A stretch of DNA of 64,000 nt from Cyanobium gracile_A (GCF_034931305.1 NZ_JAYGHY010000008.1:1-64000), one strand, 5' to 3'. Counted from the first letter of the stretch, positions 1 through 9,027 are shown. The notes: generated by a model from the sequence alone, not told the origin. Program-made: numbers and translations.

Positions 1-126
1 GACGTGCTCAACCGTGCCGGCCTGGGCATGGAAGTGATGCACGAGCGCAATGCGCACAACTTCCCGCTCGACCTGGCGGCTGCCAGCGCCACCCCTGTGG
101 CCCTGACCGCCCCGGCCATCGGCTGA
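1..126 (+). CDS. psbA: Photosystem II D1 protein, C-terminal 41 residues (partial)
   Basis: Reading frame 1 from the window edge ends at a TGA at 124-126. The peptide has the D1 C-terminus: NVLNRAGLGMEVMHERNAHN, then FPLDLA followed by the short extension AASATPVALTAPAIG. In the D1 family His332/Glu333 (the MHE segment) and the carboxylate of the mature Ala344 ligate the Mn4CaO5 cluster, and the CtpA protease cuts after LDLA to expose that carboxylate. Both the HE pair and the cleavage site are intact. The protein sits in the thylakoid membrane as a core photosystem II subunit. The 5' part of the gene lies outside the window. A strong terminator follows 70 bp downstream. Confidence 0.97.
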   Translation, partial: DVLNRAGLGMEVMHERNAHNFPLDLAAASATPVALTAPAIG

Positions 127-193
127 TCCGGTTCTCCCGGTTTCCCTGGAATCCCCCTGATCGATTGATCCTGGTCTGACCTTGATCGCTTCG

Positions 194-221
194 AACCCCC
201 TGCCAGCGCAGGGGGTTTTTT
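194..221 (+). terminator. Rho-independent terminator of psbA
   Basis: AACCCCCTG at 194-202 pairs perfectly with CAGGGGGTT at 209-217 around a 6-nt loop, followed by a run of T. It lies 68 bp past the psbA stop and just before the next gene on the same strand. Confidence 0.9.
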
Positions 222-270
222 GTTGGCTTCAGGCGCCGGCCCCGAGGTCTGGCAGGCTCGACGGCAGCAA

Positions 271-1125
271 ATGCCAGCTCACCTGACAGCGCCGGAACCC
301 CAGGCCCCAGCCGCCAGCCACGACACCTACGTGCTGGGAAACGATGCCGTGGAACTGGACCGGCTGCGGCTGCAGCACGACCTGTGGCGCCCCCTCCTGC
401 AGGCGGCCCTCGGGCGGGCCGCCCTCAGCCCTGGGGAGCGTGCGATCGACCTGGGCGCGGGCCCGGGGTTCGTGGCCCTGGATCTGGCCAGGATCGTGGG
501 TCCCACCGGCCAGGTGCTGGCCCTGGAGCAGAACCCGGCCTATGTGAGGCATGGCCAGCAGCTGGCGCAGGACGCTGATCTGGGCCAACTGGAGATGCGA
601 TGCCATGACCTGCTCCGCGATCCGGTTCCCGCAGGCCCCTTCGACCTGGTCTGGTGCCGCTGGCTGGCGATGTTCCTGCCGGAGGTCGAACCCCTGCTGG
701 ATCCGTTGCCGCTCTGCCTGGCCAGGGGCGGCCGGGTTCTGTTCCACGAGTACGTCCACTGGGACACCTTTGGCCTCCATCCCCATGGCCACGCCATGGC
801 CCGCTTCAGCCGGGCCGTGCAACGCAGCTTCCGGCAGGCCGGTGGTGACCCCGACATCAGTCGCCGGCTGCCCTCCCTGCTCGCGGCCAGGGGGTTCGAG
901 ATCGAGGAGCTGCTGCCGCTGCCGGTGCTGGGGCGGGCGGGGGAATGGCCGGCCCGCTGGCTGGAGATGTTCGTGACGCTGTACGGCTCCAGGCTCCAGG
1001 CCCTGGGGCTCTGGAGCCCGGAAGAGGCCGAGACGGCCAGGCTGGAGATGGCGGCGAGCCGGGCCGATCCCGGCAGTTTCTGGGTGGGTCCCACCATCCT
1101 GGAGGTCAGGGCCCGCAGGACCTGA
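271..1125 (+). CDS. Class I SAM-dependent methyltransferase, substrate unknown
   Basis: A 284-residue protein from the ATG at 271; a longer frame opens at TTG 220, but that codon lies in the psbA terminator. The SAM-binding motif I is clear (AIDLGAGPGFVALDLA), followed by the acidic end of strand 2 (VLALEQNP) and a motif-IV-like segment (FDLVWCRWLAMFLPE), all in the order of class I Rossmann methyltransferases. The C-terminal half has no family signature I recognise, so the methyl acceptor (small molecule, quinone or protein) cannot be assigned. It lies between psbA and aroC, with 48 bp to aroC, and could be co-transcribed with it. Confidence 0.8.
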   Translation: MPAHLTAPEPQAPAASHDTYVLGNDAVELDRLRLQHDLWRPLLQAALGRAALSPGERAIDLGAGPGFVALDLARIVGPTGQVLALEQNPAYVRHGQQLAQDADLGQLEMRCHDLLRDPVPAGPFDLVWCRWLAMFLPEVEPLLDPLPLCLARGGRVLFHEYVHWDTFGLHPHGHAMARFSRAVQRSFRQAGGDPDISRRLPSLLAARGFEIEELLPLPVLGRAGEWPARWLEMFVTLYGSRLQALGLWSPEEAETARLEMAASRADPGSFWVGPTILEVRARRT

Positions 1126-1173
1126 ACACTTCACCGCACCCGCTTCGTAGTCTCGCGCCAGTCACAGGACGCC

Positions 1174-2262
1174 ATGGGCAGCAGCTTCGGCCACCTCTTC
1201 CGCATCAGCACCTTCGGTGAATCCCACGGCGGTGGCGTGGGCGTGATCGTCGATGGCTGCCCACCGCGGTTGTCGCTCGATCTGGAGGCCATCCAGGCGG
1301 AGCTCGACCGCCGCAAACCCGGCCAGAGCAAGATCACCACCCCACGCAAGGAAGACGATCGGGTCGAGGTGCTCAGCGGGCTCCTCGATGGCGTCACCCT
1401 GGGCACGCCGATCGCCATGGTGGTGCGCAACAAGGACCAACGCCCCCAGGACTACAGGGAGATGGAGGTGGCCTTCCGTCCCTCCCACGCCGACGCCACC
1501 TATCAGGCCAAGTACGGCATCCAGGCCCGCAGCGGCGGCGGACGCGCCTCGGCCCGGGAGACCATCGGCCGGGTGGCCGCCGGCGCCATCGCCAAGCAGC
1601 TGCTGGCCCGCGCCGCCGGCACCGAGGTGATCGCCTGGGTGCGCCGGATCCACGACATCGAGGCCGCCGTGGATCCGGCCACGGTGAGCCTGGAGGCGGT
1701 GGAGAGCACCATCGTCCGCTGTCCGGATCCGGCCGTCGCCGCGCGGATGATCGAGCGCATCGAGGCGATCGGGCGGGAGGGAGATTCCTGCGGTGGGGTG
1801 ATCGAATGCCTGGTGCGGCGGCCGCCGGTGGGTCTGGGCATGCCGGTGTTCGACAAGCTGGAGGCGGATCTGGCCAAGGCGCTGATGTCCCTGCCGGCCA
1901 CCAAAGGCTTCGAGGTCGGCTCCGGCTTCGGCGGCACCCTGCTGCGCGGCAGCGAGCACAACGACGCCTTTTTGCCCAGCGAGGACGGCCGCCTGCGCAC
2001 CGCCACCAACAACTCGGGCGGCATCCAGGGGGGCATCAGCAACGGCGAAGAGATCCGGCTGCGGGTGGCCTTCAAACCCACCGCCACGATCCGCAAGGAG
2101 CAGCAGACCATCGACGCCTCAGGCGCCGCCACCACCCTGGCGGCCAAGGGTCGCCACGATCCCTGTGTGCTGCCGCGGGCCGTGCCGATGGTGGAGGCGA
2201 TGGTGGCCCTGGTGCTGGCGGATCACCTGCTGCGCCATCAGGGCCAGTGCAGCCTCTGGTGA
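1174..2262 (+). CDS. aroC: Chorismate synthase
   Basis: A 362-residue cytosolic enzyme that converts 5-enolpyruvylshikimate-3-phosphate to chorismate using reduced FMN, the last step of the shikimate pathway. The N-terminus MGSSFGHLFRISTFGESHGG is the family hallmark, with FGESHG near the start. Further signatures are RSGGGRASARETIGRVAAGA in the middle and NNSGGIQGGISNG towards the C-terminus. Length is normal for the family. The gene converges on the KDPG-aldolase gene with only 8 bp between the two stops, the order found in related Synechococcus genomes. Confidence 0.97.
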   Translation: MGSSFGHLFRISTFGESHGGGVGVIVDGCPPRLSLDLEAIQAELDRRKPGQSKITTPRKEDDRVEVLSGLLDGVTLGTPIAMVVRNKDQRPQDYREMEVAFRPSHADATYQAKYGIQARSGGGRASARETIGRVAAGAIAKQLLARAAGTEVIAWVRRIHDIEAAVDPATVSLEAVESTIVRCPDPAVAARMIERIEAIGREGDSCGGVIECLVRRPPVGLGMPVFDKLEADLAKALMSLPATKGFEVGSGFGGTLLRGSEHNDAFLPSEDGRLRTATNNSGGIQGGISNGEEIRLRVAFKPTATIRKEQQTIDASGAATTLAAKGRHDPCVLPRAVPMVEAMVALVLADHLLRHQGQCSLW

Positions 2263-2270
2263 CGGGCTGA

Positions 2271-2849
2271 TCAGGGCCGCGTTGGCAGGGCGGCCAGAAG
2301 CTGCCGCAGCGGCTCTGCGGCGCCCTGGGCGCCACCCACCAGCGACGCCCCCAGGGCGACGGCATCCACCCCCGCCTCCAGCCAGGGGAGCACATCACTG
2401 GGCTTCAGCCCCCCGGCGGCGATGCAGAAGGGCAGCGGCGCGCTCAGGGGATCGCGCAGGCGCCGCCAGTAGCCGAGGCCCACCGTGGTGGCGGGGAACA
2501 GCTTGACGATCGAACAGCCCAGAGACCGGGCCCGGTTCACCTCCGTGGGTGTCATCACACCAGGCACCAGGGCGAAGCCGGCGGCGGCCGACCTCGCCAG
2601 CAGGCCACTGTCGAGGATGGGGGAGACGCCATAGGAAAAACCGGCCTCCAGCGCCGCCTCCAGGGCGGCTTCACTGCAGATCGAGGCCGCCCCCAGACGC
2701 AGATCCGGGAAGCTGGCGATCAGCTGCTGGCACTGGGCGATCCAGTCGGCGCCGGGGCCCCAGGCGATCTCCGTGTGCCACACCCCCAGATCATGCAGCT
2801 GCTCGAGTTGCGGAACCAGGAAGGAGGGCTGCCGATGGCGAAGCACCAC
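2271..2849 (-). CDS. KDPG/KHG aldolase family protein
   Basis: A class I aldolase of the 2-keto-3-deoxy-6-phosphogluconate / 4-hydroxy-2-oxoglutarate type, which cleaves KDPG to pyruvate and glyceraldehyde-3-phosphate. The Schiff-base lysine is in CSIVKLFPA, and LGAASI, FALVPGVMTPTE and FCIAAGGL are the other typical strand ends of the TIM barrel. The start is uncertain: the GTG at 2849 gives 192 residues, but the frame stays open upstream through a CTG at about 2876 and into the ftsH end, and homologues normally begin a few residues earlier (LHHQPLLVVLRHR). It follows ftsH by under 50 bp on the same strand and is probably co-transcribed. Confidence 0.85.
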   Translation of the reverse strand: MVLRHRQPSFLVPQLEQLHDLGVWHTEIAWGPGADWIAQCQQLIASFPDLRLGAASICSEAALEAALEAGFSYGVSPILDSGLLARSAAAGFALVPGVMTPTEVNRARSLGCSIVKLFPATTVGLGYWRRLRDPLSAPLPFCIAAGGLKPSDVLPWLEAGVDAVALGASLVGGAQGAAEPLRQLLAALPTRP

Positions 2850-2898
2850 CAGCAGGGGCTGGTGGTGCAGCGACGCGATCAGGGAGTCGCCGGGAGGC

Positions 2899-4743
2899 CT
2901 AGACGTAGGCCGCCACCGTGACGTTGCGGGAGATCAGCAGCTCCTGGAGCTCCTCGGCATCCACCGTCTCCTTCTCCACCAGGATCTCGGCCAGCTCATC
3001 GAGCACGGCCCGGTTGGCGAGCAGCACATCGGTGGCGCGGCGATAGGCATCCGCCACCAGCTGGGACACCTCCTCGTCGATGGCCGCGGCGGTGTCCTCG
3101 GAGAAGTCACGCTCGGCGGCGATGTCGCGACCGAGGAACATGCCGCCCTGGGCACGGCCGAGGGCCACCGGGCCGAGGCGGTCGCTCATGCCGAAGCGGG
3201 TCACCATCTGGCGGGCGACGCGGGCCACCTGCTGGAGGTCGTTGGAAGCCCCAGTGGTGACTTCATCTTCGCCGTAGACGATTTCCTCGGCGACCCGGCC
3301 ACCCAGGGCGACGGCCATCTGGTTCTGCAGGTAGGAACGGGAGTACAGGCCCGACTCCATCCGCTCCTCGCTGGGGGTGAAGAAGGTGAGACCGCCGGCC
3401 TGGCCACGGGGAATGATGCTGATCTTCTGGACGGGGTCGTAATCGGGCATCAGGGCCCCGACCAGGGCGTGGCCGGACTCGTGGTAGGCCACCAGGCGCT
3501 TGCGGCGCTCGCTCATCACCCGATCCTTTTTCTCGGGGCCGGCCATGACCCGCTCGATGGCGTCATTGACCTCATCCATCGACACCTCGGTCAGCTGGCG
3601 CCGGGCCGCAAGGATGGCCGCTTCGTTGAGCAGGTTGGCCAGGTCGGCACCGGTGAAGCCGGGGGTGCGGCGGGCCACCTTGTCGAGGTCCACGTCCTTG
3701 GCGAGGGTCTTGCCGCGGGCATGGACACCAAGGATCTGGAGGCGACCGGCGTAGTCGGGGCGGTCGACCACCACCTGGCGATCGAAGCGGCCCGGCCGCA
3801 TCAGGGCCGAATCGAGCACGTCCGGGCGGTTGGTGGCCGCCACGATGATGATGCCGGTGTTGCCCTCGAAGCCGTCCATTTCGGTGAGCAGCTGGTTGAG
3901 GGTCTGCTCGCGTTCGTCGTTGCCACCGCCGAGGCCAGCGCCACGCTGGCGGCCCACGGCGTCGATCTCATCGATGAAGACGATGCAGGGGGCGTTCTTC
4001 TTGGCCTGCTCGAACAGGTCGCGCACGCGGCTGGCGCCCACACCGACGAACATCTCGACGAACTCCGAACCGGAGATGGAGAAGAAGGGCACGCCCGCTT
4101 CTCCGGCGACGGCCTTGGCGAGCAGGGTCTTGCCGGTGCCGGGAGGGCCCACCAGCAGTACGCCCTTGGGGATCTTGGCTCCCACCGCCGTGAAGCGGTC
4201 AGGGTTCTTGAGGAAGTCGACCACCTCGGTGAGTTCGAGCTTGGCGCCCTCGATGCCGGCCACATCACCGAAGGTGACCTGGGTCTGGGGTTCCATCTGC
4301 ACCCGCGCCTTGCTCTTGCCGAAGTTCATCGCCGGGTTGCCGCCACCGCCCTGGGCGCGCCGCAACAGGAAGAACAGGCCGCCGAGCAACAGCAGCGGGA
4401 AGATCAGGCTGCCGATGGCCTGCTGCCAGGCCGCCGGCTCCCGGTTGGGCTGCACGGCGATGTCGACGTTGTGGTCGGTGAGCAGCTTGAGCAGGTCCTT
4501 GTCGGGGGCGAGATTCACCACGGCGCGCTGGCCATCGTTCTCCACCACCTGGGCGGTGCCGCGGTCGGGGGAGATCAGCACCCGGGAGACTTCGTTGGCC
4601 TGCACGGCCTCAACGAAATCGCTGTAGCGCAGCGTGCGAGGGGCCCGGGCCGGATCAGGGCGCTCCAGGAAGGCGGTGCCCACCGCGATCATCACGATCA
4701 CCAGGAGCACGTAGAGCCCCGCGTTGCGCCAGCGTTTTTTCAC
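2899..4743 (-). CDS. ftsH: ATP-dependent zinc metalloprotease FtsH
   Basis: A 614-residue membrane-bound AAA+ protease that forms hexamers and extracts and degrades membrane proteins; in cyanobacteria this class turns over damaged D1. An N-terminal membrane helix spans about residues 9-26, a short lumenal domain follows, and a second helix spans about 110-127. The Walker A motif GPPGTGKT is at 199-206, Walker B (IVFIDEID) at about 254-261, the second region of homology around RPGRFDRQV, and the zinc site HESGH at 421-425. All catalytic elements are intact and length is normal. It leads the pair with the KDPG aldolase. Which FtsH paralogue this is cannot be settled from the sequence alone. Confidence 0.96.
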   Translation of the reverse strand: MKKRWRNAGLYVLLVIVMIAVGTAFLERPDPARAPRTLRYSDFVEAVQANEVSRVLISPDRGTAQVVENDGQRAVVNLAPDKDLLKLLTDHNVDIAVQPNREPAAWQQAIGSLIFPLLLLGGLFFLLRRAQGGGGNPAMNFGKSKARVQMEPQTQVTFGDVAGIEGAKLELTEVVDFLKNPDRFTAVGAKIPKGVLLVGPPGTGKTLLAKAVAGEAGVPFFSISGSEFVEMFVGVGASRVRDLFEQAKKNAPCIVFIDEIDAVGRQRGAGLGGGNDEREQTLNQLLTEMDGFEGNTGIIIVAATNRPDVLDSALMRPGRFDRQVVVDRPDYAGRLQILGVHARGKTLAKDVDLDKVARRTPGFTGADLANLLNEAAILAARRQLTEVSMDEVNDAIERVMAGPEKKDRVMSERRKRLVAYHESGHALVGALMPDYDPVQKISIIPRGQAGGLTFFTPSEERMESGLYSRSYLQNQMAVALGGRVAEEIVYGEDEVTTGASNDLQQVARVARQMVTRFGMSDRLGPVALGRAQGGMFLGRDIAAERDFSEDTAAAIDEEVSQLVADAYRRATDVLLANRAVLDELAEILVEKETVDAEELQELLISRNVTVAAYV

Positions 4744-4809
4744 GGCCCTGTCTCCTGGATGAGGATGAAAGTAACAGAATGTTAAACGGTGTCCGGTGCT
4801 GGACGGGGC

Positions 4810-5979
4810 TCAGGCTGCGGCCCTGAGCACCTCCACCACGCTACGAAAGGCGAACCATTCCGGGATCTCTTCGCCGCCGCGCAGCATCTGGCGGAACTGG
4901 GTGCCGCTCAGCTTGCGGATGTGCAGCCCGCGGGCCTGGGCATGCTCGGCGGTGACGTAGCCCTCCTCCTCGGTGTAGACGAGGTTGAGCGACGGCACGG
5001 TTTCCATACCCAGCTCGGTGGCCTGGTCGCGGGCGAAGTCCTGGGCCTCGTAGGGGCCGTAAAAATCCTCCCCGGTCAGGGACGATTTGCAGCCCGCCAT
5101 GTCGCGGCCAATGATGAAGTGGGTGCAGCCGTAGTTCTTGCGGATGATCATGTGCTGCAGGGCCTCCCGCGGGCCGGCCATGTGCATCGCGTAGGGGAGG
5201 TAGGCCCAGCGGATGCGGGGGTTGGCCACCTCAGCCGCCAGGCGCTCATAGGTGGCGAAGCGCACCTCACCGGCGATGTCGTCCTCCTGGGTGGGTCCGC
5301 AGGTGGGGTGCACCAGCACCGCCGCGCCCTTGCTCACGTTGGGCGCCTCCAGCGCCCGGGTGAACAGTTCGTAGTGGGCCCGGTGGATGGGGTTGCGGCA
5401 CTGGAAGGCCACCACGTCCTCGCCCGCCGGCAGGGTGGCGCGCACCTCGGCGGGCGTGCTGCAGGGGAACACCCTCTCAGGCAGGGCCAGTCCCTGGAGA
5501 CGACCGCCCAGGTAGTAGCGGCCCCGCTCGGTGGCGATCATGCGCACCGCCGGGTGCTCCAGGGACGTGGTGCCGTAGCAGCCCTTGGCCTCCACCACCT
5601 TGTCCGGCTCCCAGCGGCTCTCCACGGTGAGCACGGCCAGGTCCTGCCCCTGGTAGGTGAGCAGCAGCCGCTCGCCCACGGCGATGGAGGCGTCGTCGGT
5701 GTCGAAGACAATCGGCAGGCCGAACAGCAGACCGCTGGTGGTGCGGTGGCCCGCCACCACCGCTTCGTAGTCCTCCTGGTGCATGAAACCGCGCAGGGGC
5801 GAGAAGCCACCCACAATCAGCAGCTCCACGTCGCAGGCATTGCGGTGGCTGCAGTCCACCACCCGGTCCACGGCGGCACGCACGCCGTCCCGGTGGTCGG
5901 TCGGCACCATCAGATCGACGAGGCTGCCGCCATGGGGGGCGATCAGATCGGAGTGAGGGGCGGTATTGGCGAGCGTCAT
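4810..5979 (-). CDS. sat: Sulfate adenylyltransferase (ATP sulfurylase)
   Basis: A 389-residue enzyme that makes adenosine 5'-phosphosulfate from ATP and sulfate, the entry step of assimilatory sulfate reduction. The PUA-like N-terminal domain is followed by the catalytic domain with the nucleotide-binding motif QCRNPIHRAHYE and the second motif IGRDMAGCKSS. I start it at the ATG at 5979 (MTLANTAPHSDLIAPHGG), which matches the usual N-terminus; the frame is open further upstream to 6039, but that would run into the psbO terminator. It lies downstream of psbO on the same strand and upstream of ftsH, a conserved order in marine and freshwater Synechococcus. Confidence 0.95.
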   Translation of the reverse strand: MTLANTAPHSDLIAPHGGSLVDLMVPTDHRDGVRAAVDRVVDCSHRNACDVELLIVGGFSPLRGFMHQEDYEAVVAGHRTTSGLLFGLPIVFDTDDASIAVGERLLLTYQGQDLAVLTVESRWEPDKVVEAKGCYGTTSLEHPAVRMIATERGRYYLGGRLQGLALPERVFPCSTPAEVRATLPAGEDVVAFQCRNPIHRAHYELFTRALEAPNVSKGAAVLVHPTCGPTQEDDIAGEVRFATYERLAAEVANPRIRWAYLPYAMHMAGPREALQHMIIRKNYGCTHFIIGRDMAGCKSSLTGEDFYGPYEAQDFARDQATELGMETVPSLNLVYTEEEGYVTAEHAQARGLHIRKLSGTQFRQMLRGGEEIPEWFAFRSVVEVLRAAA

Positions 5980-6040
5980 GGCGACGGGCCGGGGCTTTAC
6001 AGGGATTCGACCCATCCTCCCAGACCGGCGTTCGGCCATG

Positions 6041-6064
6041 AAAAAGGGGCCCTAAGGCCCCTTC
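6041..6064 (-). terminator. Rho-independent terminator of psbO
   Basis: Read on the minus strand this is a GGGGCC stem, a TTAG loop, GGCCCC and then five or more T. It sits about 40 bp past the psbO stop and separates psbO from sat. Confidence 0.88.
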
Positions 6065-6104
6065 GCTGAACGGCTGATGGCAGGGAGAGCCCCAGCCTGC
6101 GCGA

Positions 6105-6917
6105 TCAGATCTGCTCGAGACGACCGAAGAGCTCGCCGGTGATCTTGACGTCGACGACGGCCTTGGTGCCCATGTCGGTGTCCGAGGGCTGGATGGCGGT
6201 GAACACCCCGGCGAACTCCCCGGTGCTGGGATCCACCTTGGTGATCGAGAGGTCCATGGTGCCGGTGCCGTCCACGTAGCGCTTGACGGTTTCCCCGGTG
6301 AACTCATCACCAGCGGGAACCAGGCCCACAGCACTGCTGTAGCCGGTGGTGAGACCACGACCCTTGGGATCGAGGAAGTTGCTGGTGCGGTAGCTGGGGG
6401 CGCGGTACTTGCCCTTCAGATCGGTGCTCGTGGAGAACGACGTGCCATCGGCGGAGGCCAACAGCTCCTTGCTGGAGAAGGTGAAGGGCACCTCCTCTCC
6501 ACCGGGCAGCAGCACGGTGATCGGCTGGAAGTCGATGCCACCGAGCTCCTTGAAGCTGAGGCCGTCCGCCGTCACGGCGAGGTCGCCATAGACCTGATCC
6601 AGGCTGGAGGTGAAGCGGGTGAGGATCTTGCCGGCGACGAACTGGGCCTCCTGGCGCTTGTTGGCCGGCTCACCCTTCACGAAGACCTCGGAGGGGTGCA
6701 TGCAGATCTCCTTGAGCTGGTAACGGGCCGACGGATCCAGGGAGATCGTGCCGCGGGCGGAATCGGGCAGGGTCGGGCAGTCGTTGGCCAGACCGGTGTT
6801 GTGGATGTCTTCGTAGGTGAGATTGGCCCGATCAACGGCCTTGGCCCCGCCGCTGCATGCGGACACCAGGGTCAGGCACAGAGCCAGCACGAGGGCCAGC
6901 AGGGGACGGAAACGCAT
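6105..6917 (-). CDS. psbO: Photosystem II manganese-stabilising protein PsbO
   Basis: A 270-residue lumenal extrinsic subunit that stabilises the Mn4CaO5 cluster of photosystem II. The start at 6917 gives a clear export signal: MRFRP, a Leu-rich core, then LVSACSGG, which also fits a lipobox. The mature part begins with the PsbO signature LTYEDIHNTGLANDCP, whose Cys forms a disulfide with EICMHP further on. The beta-barrel segments ITVLLPGGEEVPFTFSSKEL and KGRGLTTGYSSAVGLVPAGD are typical. The long upstream frame to 7268 is antisense to the next gene and not part of it. The gene ends at its own terminator. Confidence 0.96.
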   Translation of the reverse strand: MRFRPLLALVLALCLTLVSACSGGAKAVDRANLTYEDIHNTGLANDCPTLPDSARGTISLDPSARYQLKEICMHPSEVFVKGEPANKRQEAQFVAGKILTRFTSSLDQVYGDLAVTADGLSFKELGGIDFQPITVLLPGGEEVPFTFSSKELLASADGTSFSTSTDLKGKYRAPSYRTSNFLDPKGRGLTTGYSSAVGLVPAGDEFTGETVKRYVDGTGTMDLSITKVDPSTGEFAGVFTAIQPSDTDMGTKAVVDVKITGELFGRLEQI

Positions 6918-7029
6918 GGGGAGAAGCCGCAGAGACGGAACGGGAACTGGGCTGGCCGGGATCCTACCGGTGCAAAACACCCATTCCAGGCGGCTTGCGT
7001 GGGCTCTCAACAACCTGTATGAGAGGACG

Positions 7030-7368
7030 ATGTCCCTGAGCCGCACCCACCCGATCGACGACTCCACGCCCTTGTCGCCGCCGTCCCCAGCACAGGCCGC
7101 CCCCGACCTCCAGGAGCCCCTCGACGCCCTGCTCCGGATCGCCGAGCAGCGCGCCCAGCACCCCGAAGCCCTGCTCGATCTGCTGCGTCGCATCGAACAC
7201 CTGCACCGCAGCATCCAGGACGGCCCCTTCCGCAACAGCCTCCCCAGCGACCGCAACGGCCTGTTCACCCTGCTCTCGGAGATGGAAAGCAGCGGCGGCT
7301 GGCCTTACATCCCGCGGCTGCAGTTGCGCACGTTCATGGATCTGCTGTCGCCTGAACCGGAGCCCTGA
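7030..7368 (+). CDS. Conserved cyanobacterial protein of unknown function
   Basis: A 112-residue soluble protein, divergent from psbO. It has a disordered Pro/Ser/Ala-rich first 30 residues, then predicted helices (ALLRIAEQRAQHPEALLDLL, LHRSIQDGPFRNSLP) and an ending rich in Leu and Glu. The pattern of short helices with QDGPFRNSLPSDRNGLF looks like a conserved picocyanobacterial family, but I cannot name it. The start ATG at 7030 lies 113 bp from the psbO start, so the two share a divergent promoter region. Its 3' end overlaps the end of coaBC by 35 bp on the opposite strand. Confidence 0.7.
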   Translation: MSLSRTHPIDDSTPLSPPSPAQAAPDLQEPLDALLRIAEQRAQHPEALLDLLRRIEHLHRSIQDGPFRNSLPSDRNGLFTLLSEMESSGGWPYIPRLQLRTFMDLLSPEPEP

Positions 7369-8632
7369 GCGCCACCACCTCGGCCAGCGCCGACAACAGC
7401 GCGTGGGCCAGGGCCAGTTTGCCCGTAGGGCCGAAGTGGCGCTGCCGCTCCCTGGGGCCGAGCAGCCAGCCCTCGTTGCCGGCGGCCGCAAATCCCGCAT
7501 CGGCGCGATCGATCGGATTGGCGAACAGCAGGTCGCAGCCCTTGCGGGCGAACTTGGCCCGTGCCTGCTCCAGCACCTCACCGCTCTGGGCCGCGAACCC
7601 CAGGATCGCCTGAGCCGGCGGCCGGCGTTGCACCAGGCCCGCCAGCAGATCGGGCACCGCCTCCCAGCCGCTGCCAAGCGCGTCCGCCAGGGCCTGCTTG
7701 GGGAGCTTGGTGGGCTCGGGGGTGCGGCGCCGGTGGTCGGCGACGGCGGCGGCCATGGCGATGGCATCGGCGCCGCCCTGCAGCCGCAGCAGCGCCGCTT
7801 CCATCTCGGCTGCGGTGAGGACGGGGTGGCTGTGCAGGCCCTCCAGCCAGGCCGGATCGACCGCCAGCGGGCCATGCACGAGGTCGACGCTGGCGCCGCG
7901 CAGGCGGGCCGCCTGGGCCAGCAGCACACCCATCCGGCCCGTGCTGGGGTTGGTGAGGCAGCGGGCCGGATCGAGGGGCTCCCGGGTGGGGCCGGCACTC
8001 ACCAGCAGGCGGCGCCCCTGCCAGTCGCGGCGGCAACCGGCCAACAGCACCGACTCCAGGGCCAGCAGCAACAGCTCCGGGTCGGCCATGCGCCCATCCC
8101 CGACCCGGTCGCAGGCCAGCAGGCCGCTGCCCGGCTCCAGGGGCAGCACCCGCTCCCAGCCCTGCAGCTCCCGCCAGTTGCGGCGCACCGCCGGGGCGGC
8201 CCACATGGCGCTGTTCATGGCCGGGGCGGCCAGCACGGGCGCCTCGCTGGCGATCAGGGTGCTGGCCAGCAGGGTGTCGGCCAGGCCCTGCACCCAGCGG
8301 GCCAGGCTGGTGGCACTGAGGGGGGCCAGCAGCACCACCTCGGCCCACTCGGCCAGCTCAATGTGCAGGGGCCGGGCCTCCCGGTGGCTCCACTGGTCGG
8401 ACTCGACGTGGCAGGGGGCACGGCTGAGGCTGGCCAGGGCCACCGCACTGACCAGCCGCTCAGCGCTGGGGCTGAGGACACAGCGCACCAGGGCGCCCCG
8501 CTGCACGAGCGCACTCACCACCAGGGGCAGCTTGACCGCCGCGATACTGCCGCTGATCAGGACCAGCACCCGCCGCCCGGCAAGCGGATCGGCGGGGATC
8601 ACGGAGGAGACCACCGGGGTCTCACTCCTCAT
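7334..8632 (-). CDS. coaBC: Bifunctional phosphopantothenoylcysteine decarboxylase / phosphopantothenate-cysteine ligase
   Basis: A 432-residue fusion enzyme for steps two and three of coenzyme A synthesis. The N-terminal flavodoxin-like CoaC domain (about residues 20-195) contains the GSIAAVK FMN-binding loop, the catalytic histidine region HIELAEWAE at 90-98 and the substrate motif PAMNSAMW at 137-144. The CoaB ligase domain follows (about 205-420), opening with LLVSAGPTREPLDP and NPSTGRMG. Both halves appear complete. It overlaps the upstream DUF2555 gene by 11 bp, so they are probably translated together. Confidence 0.95.
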   Translation of the reverse strand: MRSETPVVSSVIPADPLAGRRVLVLISGSIAAVKLPLVVSALVQRGALVRCVLSPSAERLVSAVALASLSRAPCHVESDQWSHREARPLHIELAEWAEVVLLAPLSATSLARWVQGLADTLLASTLIASEAPVLAAPAMNSAMWAAPAVRRNWRELQGWERVLPLEPGSGLLACDRVGDGRMADPELLLLALESVLLAGCRRDWQGRRLLVSAGPTREPLDPARCLTNPSTGRMGVLLAQAARLRGASVDLVHGPLAVDPAWLEGLHSHPVLTAAEMEAALLRLQGGADAIAMAAAVADHRRRTPEPTKLPKQALADALGSGWEAVPDLLAGLVQRRPPAQAILGFAAQSGEVLEQARAKFARKGCDLLFANPIDRADAGFAAAGNEGWLLGPRERQRHFGPTGKLALAHALLSALAEVVALRAPVQATADP

Positions 8633-8840
8633 CGAAAGGTTCCTGATCCACCAGATGGACGTAGGGCTGGATCAGGTCGGGTCGGTGGATGGCGAGGGCC
8701 CGCAGCAGGTGCCAGTCGGCGAGGCCCGCGAACGGTGTCGGGTAGTCGTCGTCCTCGAGGCGCCGGGCCAGCTCGGCGATGGACGCGTCGTCGAAGGCCG
8801 CGAGCCGCTCGGGGGTGATGGACAGGCTGGATTCAACCAA
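8622..8840 (-). CDS. DUF2555 family protein
   Basis: A 72-residue acidic protein that matches the small cyanobacterial DUF2555 family: ITPERLAAFDDASIAELARR, then the conserved LEDDDYPTPFAGLADWHLLRA. No function is established. It has no membrane segment or signal peptide. It overlaps the start of coaBC by 11 bp and lies 46 bp from the tRNA-Ala gene on the other strand. Confidence 0.82.
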   Translation of the reverse strand: MVESSLSITPERLAAFDDASIAELARRLEDDDYPTPFAGLADWHLLRALAIHRPDLIQPYVHLVDQEPFDEE

Positions 8841-8886
8841 GGTGGCGGCCGGGAAGGGGGACGGGATGGTGATAATGGCGATCGAA

Positions 8887-8959
8887 GGGGAATTAGCTCA
8901 GCTGGTAGAGCGCTGCGATCGCACCGCAGAGGTCAGGGGTTCGAGTCCCCTATTCTCCA
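8887..8959 (+). tRNA. tRNA-Ala (anticodon CGC)
   Basis: A 73-nt cloverleaf. The acceptor stem GGGGAAT pairs with ATTCTCC (one G-U), the D arm is GCTC/GAGC, the anticodon stem is CTGCG/CGCAG around the loop ATCGCAC, the T arm is AGGGG/CCCCT with TTCGAGT, and the discriminator is A. The anticodon is CGC, reading GCG alanine codons, which fits the high-GC codon use here. The 3' CCA is not encoded. Confidence 0.96.
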
Positions 8960-9027
8960 TCCACCATTCTGGCCGGCGATGGCGATCCCCCCGCCCTGAC
9001 GCCACCGCCGGCCAGCCGCAGACCCCC

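Noticed and set aside
2773..4785. 670-codon plus-strand frame antisense to ftsH
   Set aside because: His/Gly/Val-rich composition and exact mirror of the ftsH gene; typical shadow frame in GC-rich DNA.
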